Made by a program: the position numbers and the translations under genes
Assembly (NCBI GenBank): GCA_022701275.1
Contig: CP031740.1
Span: forward strand, 6,151,001 to 6,215,000
DNA from: Microcoleus vaginatus PCC 9802
Lineage (GTDB): Bacteria > Cyanobacteriota > Cyanobacteriia > Cyanobacteriales > Microcoleaceae
Direction: 5' to 3'
Length of the DNA: 64,000 nt
Notes under the pieces: model-generated
What the model was told of the DNA's origin: nothing
Database searches by the model: none
Seen by the model: only the letters and a program-made list of their open reading frames with translations
Shown here: positions 63,962 to 64,000 of the stretch, piece by piece
Layout: each line of letters starts with the position of its first letter
How positions within the stretch are numbered: position 1 is the first letter of the stretch

Positions 63962-64000
63962 GTCTGGATGTAAACGCAATAGCTGGAGATCCCGCGAGTC

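Larger units (their letters stand above)
63547..64000. other. Repeat-filled region upstream of dndD, no gene seen
   Basis: The last 454 bases contain two copies of a compound hairpin repeat with short C/G- and HIP1-rich spacers. No open frame with coding character is visible, so dndC, if adjacent, starts beyond the window. Confidence 0.6.

Noticed and set aside
1-64000. tRNA or rRNA genes
   Set aside because: I looked for T-loop words (GGTTCGAATC-like) paired with acceptor stems and for rRNA-like blocks in the gaps and found none; a dedicated scan could still detect a divergent one.

Overview
The window is a chromosomal stretch of a cyanobacterium. The evidence is a form IB RuBisCO operon rbcL-rbcX-rbcS, bilin reductase PcyA, Mg-chelatase ChlI, photosystem II accessory protein Psb32, a DevBCA-type exporter, and many HIP1 octamers (GCGATCGC). 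Frequent heptanucleotide tandem repeats, C/G-rich hairpin repeats and multidomain signalling proteins (4-Cys Ser/Thr kinase, CHASE2-GGDEF-EAL, nSTAND-WD40) suggest a large-genome filamentous, non-heterocystous lineage such as Microcoleus/Oscillatoria. That assignment is an inference. No tRNA, rRNA, CRISPR array or intact insertion sequence was seen.

Layout. 1-4.7 kb: 3' part of a cytochrome P450, a small hypothetical, and threonine synthase flanked by two ubiquitin-like sulfur-carrier proteins. 5.3-9.5 kb (minus): RNase J, dapA, asd. 10-14.3 kb (plus): a hairpin-ended mobile-element relic, tig, a zinc-ribbon relic resembling the C-terminus of TnpB, clpP, clpX. 14.6-16.6 kb (minus): dnaX split between two frames inside a C/G-rich repeat. 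17-23.9 kb: a membrane protein, devA/devC/devB, pcyA, tatA, panB. 24.2-29.7 kb (minus): a TPR protein and its partner NTPase, both interrupted by in-frame stop codons, then a Ser/Thr kinase. 30.3-32.7 kb: rbcLXS. 32.8-37 kb: accessory genes (PD-(D/E)XK-like nuclease, wHTH replication-like protein, Uma2 endonuclease, small orphans) among repeats. 37-38.8 kb: ruvC and chlI. 39-41.3 kb: an AT-rich RloA/RloB (AbiL-like) pair. 41.4-48.4 kb: CHASE2-GGDEF-EAL protein, dapB, a membrane protein, GNAT, cobH/cbiC, psb32. 48.7-56.2 kb (minus): a giant nSTAND-WD40 protein with its upstream NTPase. 56.5-60.8 kb: ftsQ, ftsZ, a metallo-beta-lactamase-fold protein and thiD. 60.9-63.5 kb (minus): dndE and dndD of a DNA phosphorothioation system whose other genes must lie outside the window. 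The last 450 bases hold two copies of a compound hairpin repeat.

How the genes relate. Housekeeping modules are carbon fixation (rbcLXS), the lysine branch of the aspartate pathway (asd, dapA, dapB) with threonine synthase on the sister branch, proteostasis (tig-clpP-clpX) and division (ftsQ-ftsZ). Between them sit three defence-like blocks: RloAB, Dnd, and two loci with one shared plan. In that plan a P-loop NTPase gene is followed by a gene whose product begins with a common N-terminal domain and ends in a repeat scaffold (TPR in one locus, nSTAND plus 14 WD40 blades in the other). This two-gene plan is the best candidate here for a poorly described system. One copy appears to be decaying. 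The other strong anomaly is dnaX, where a G GGG GGA slippery heptamer in an invading repeat would join the two frames by a -1 shift.
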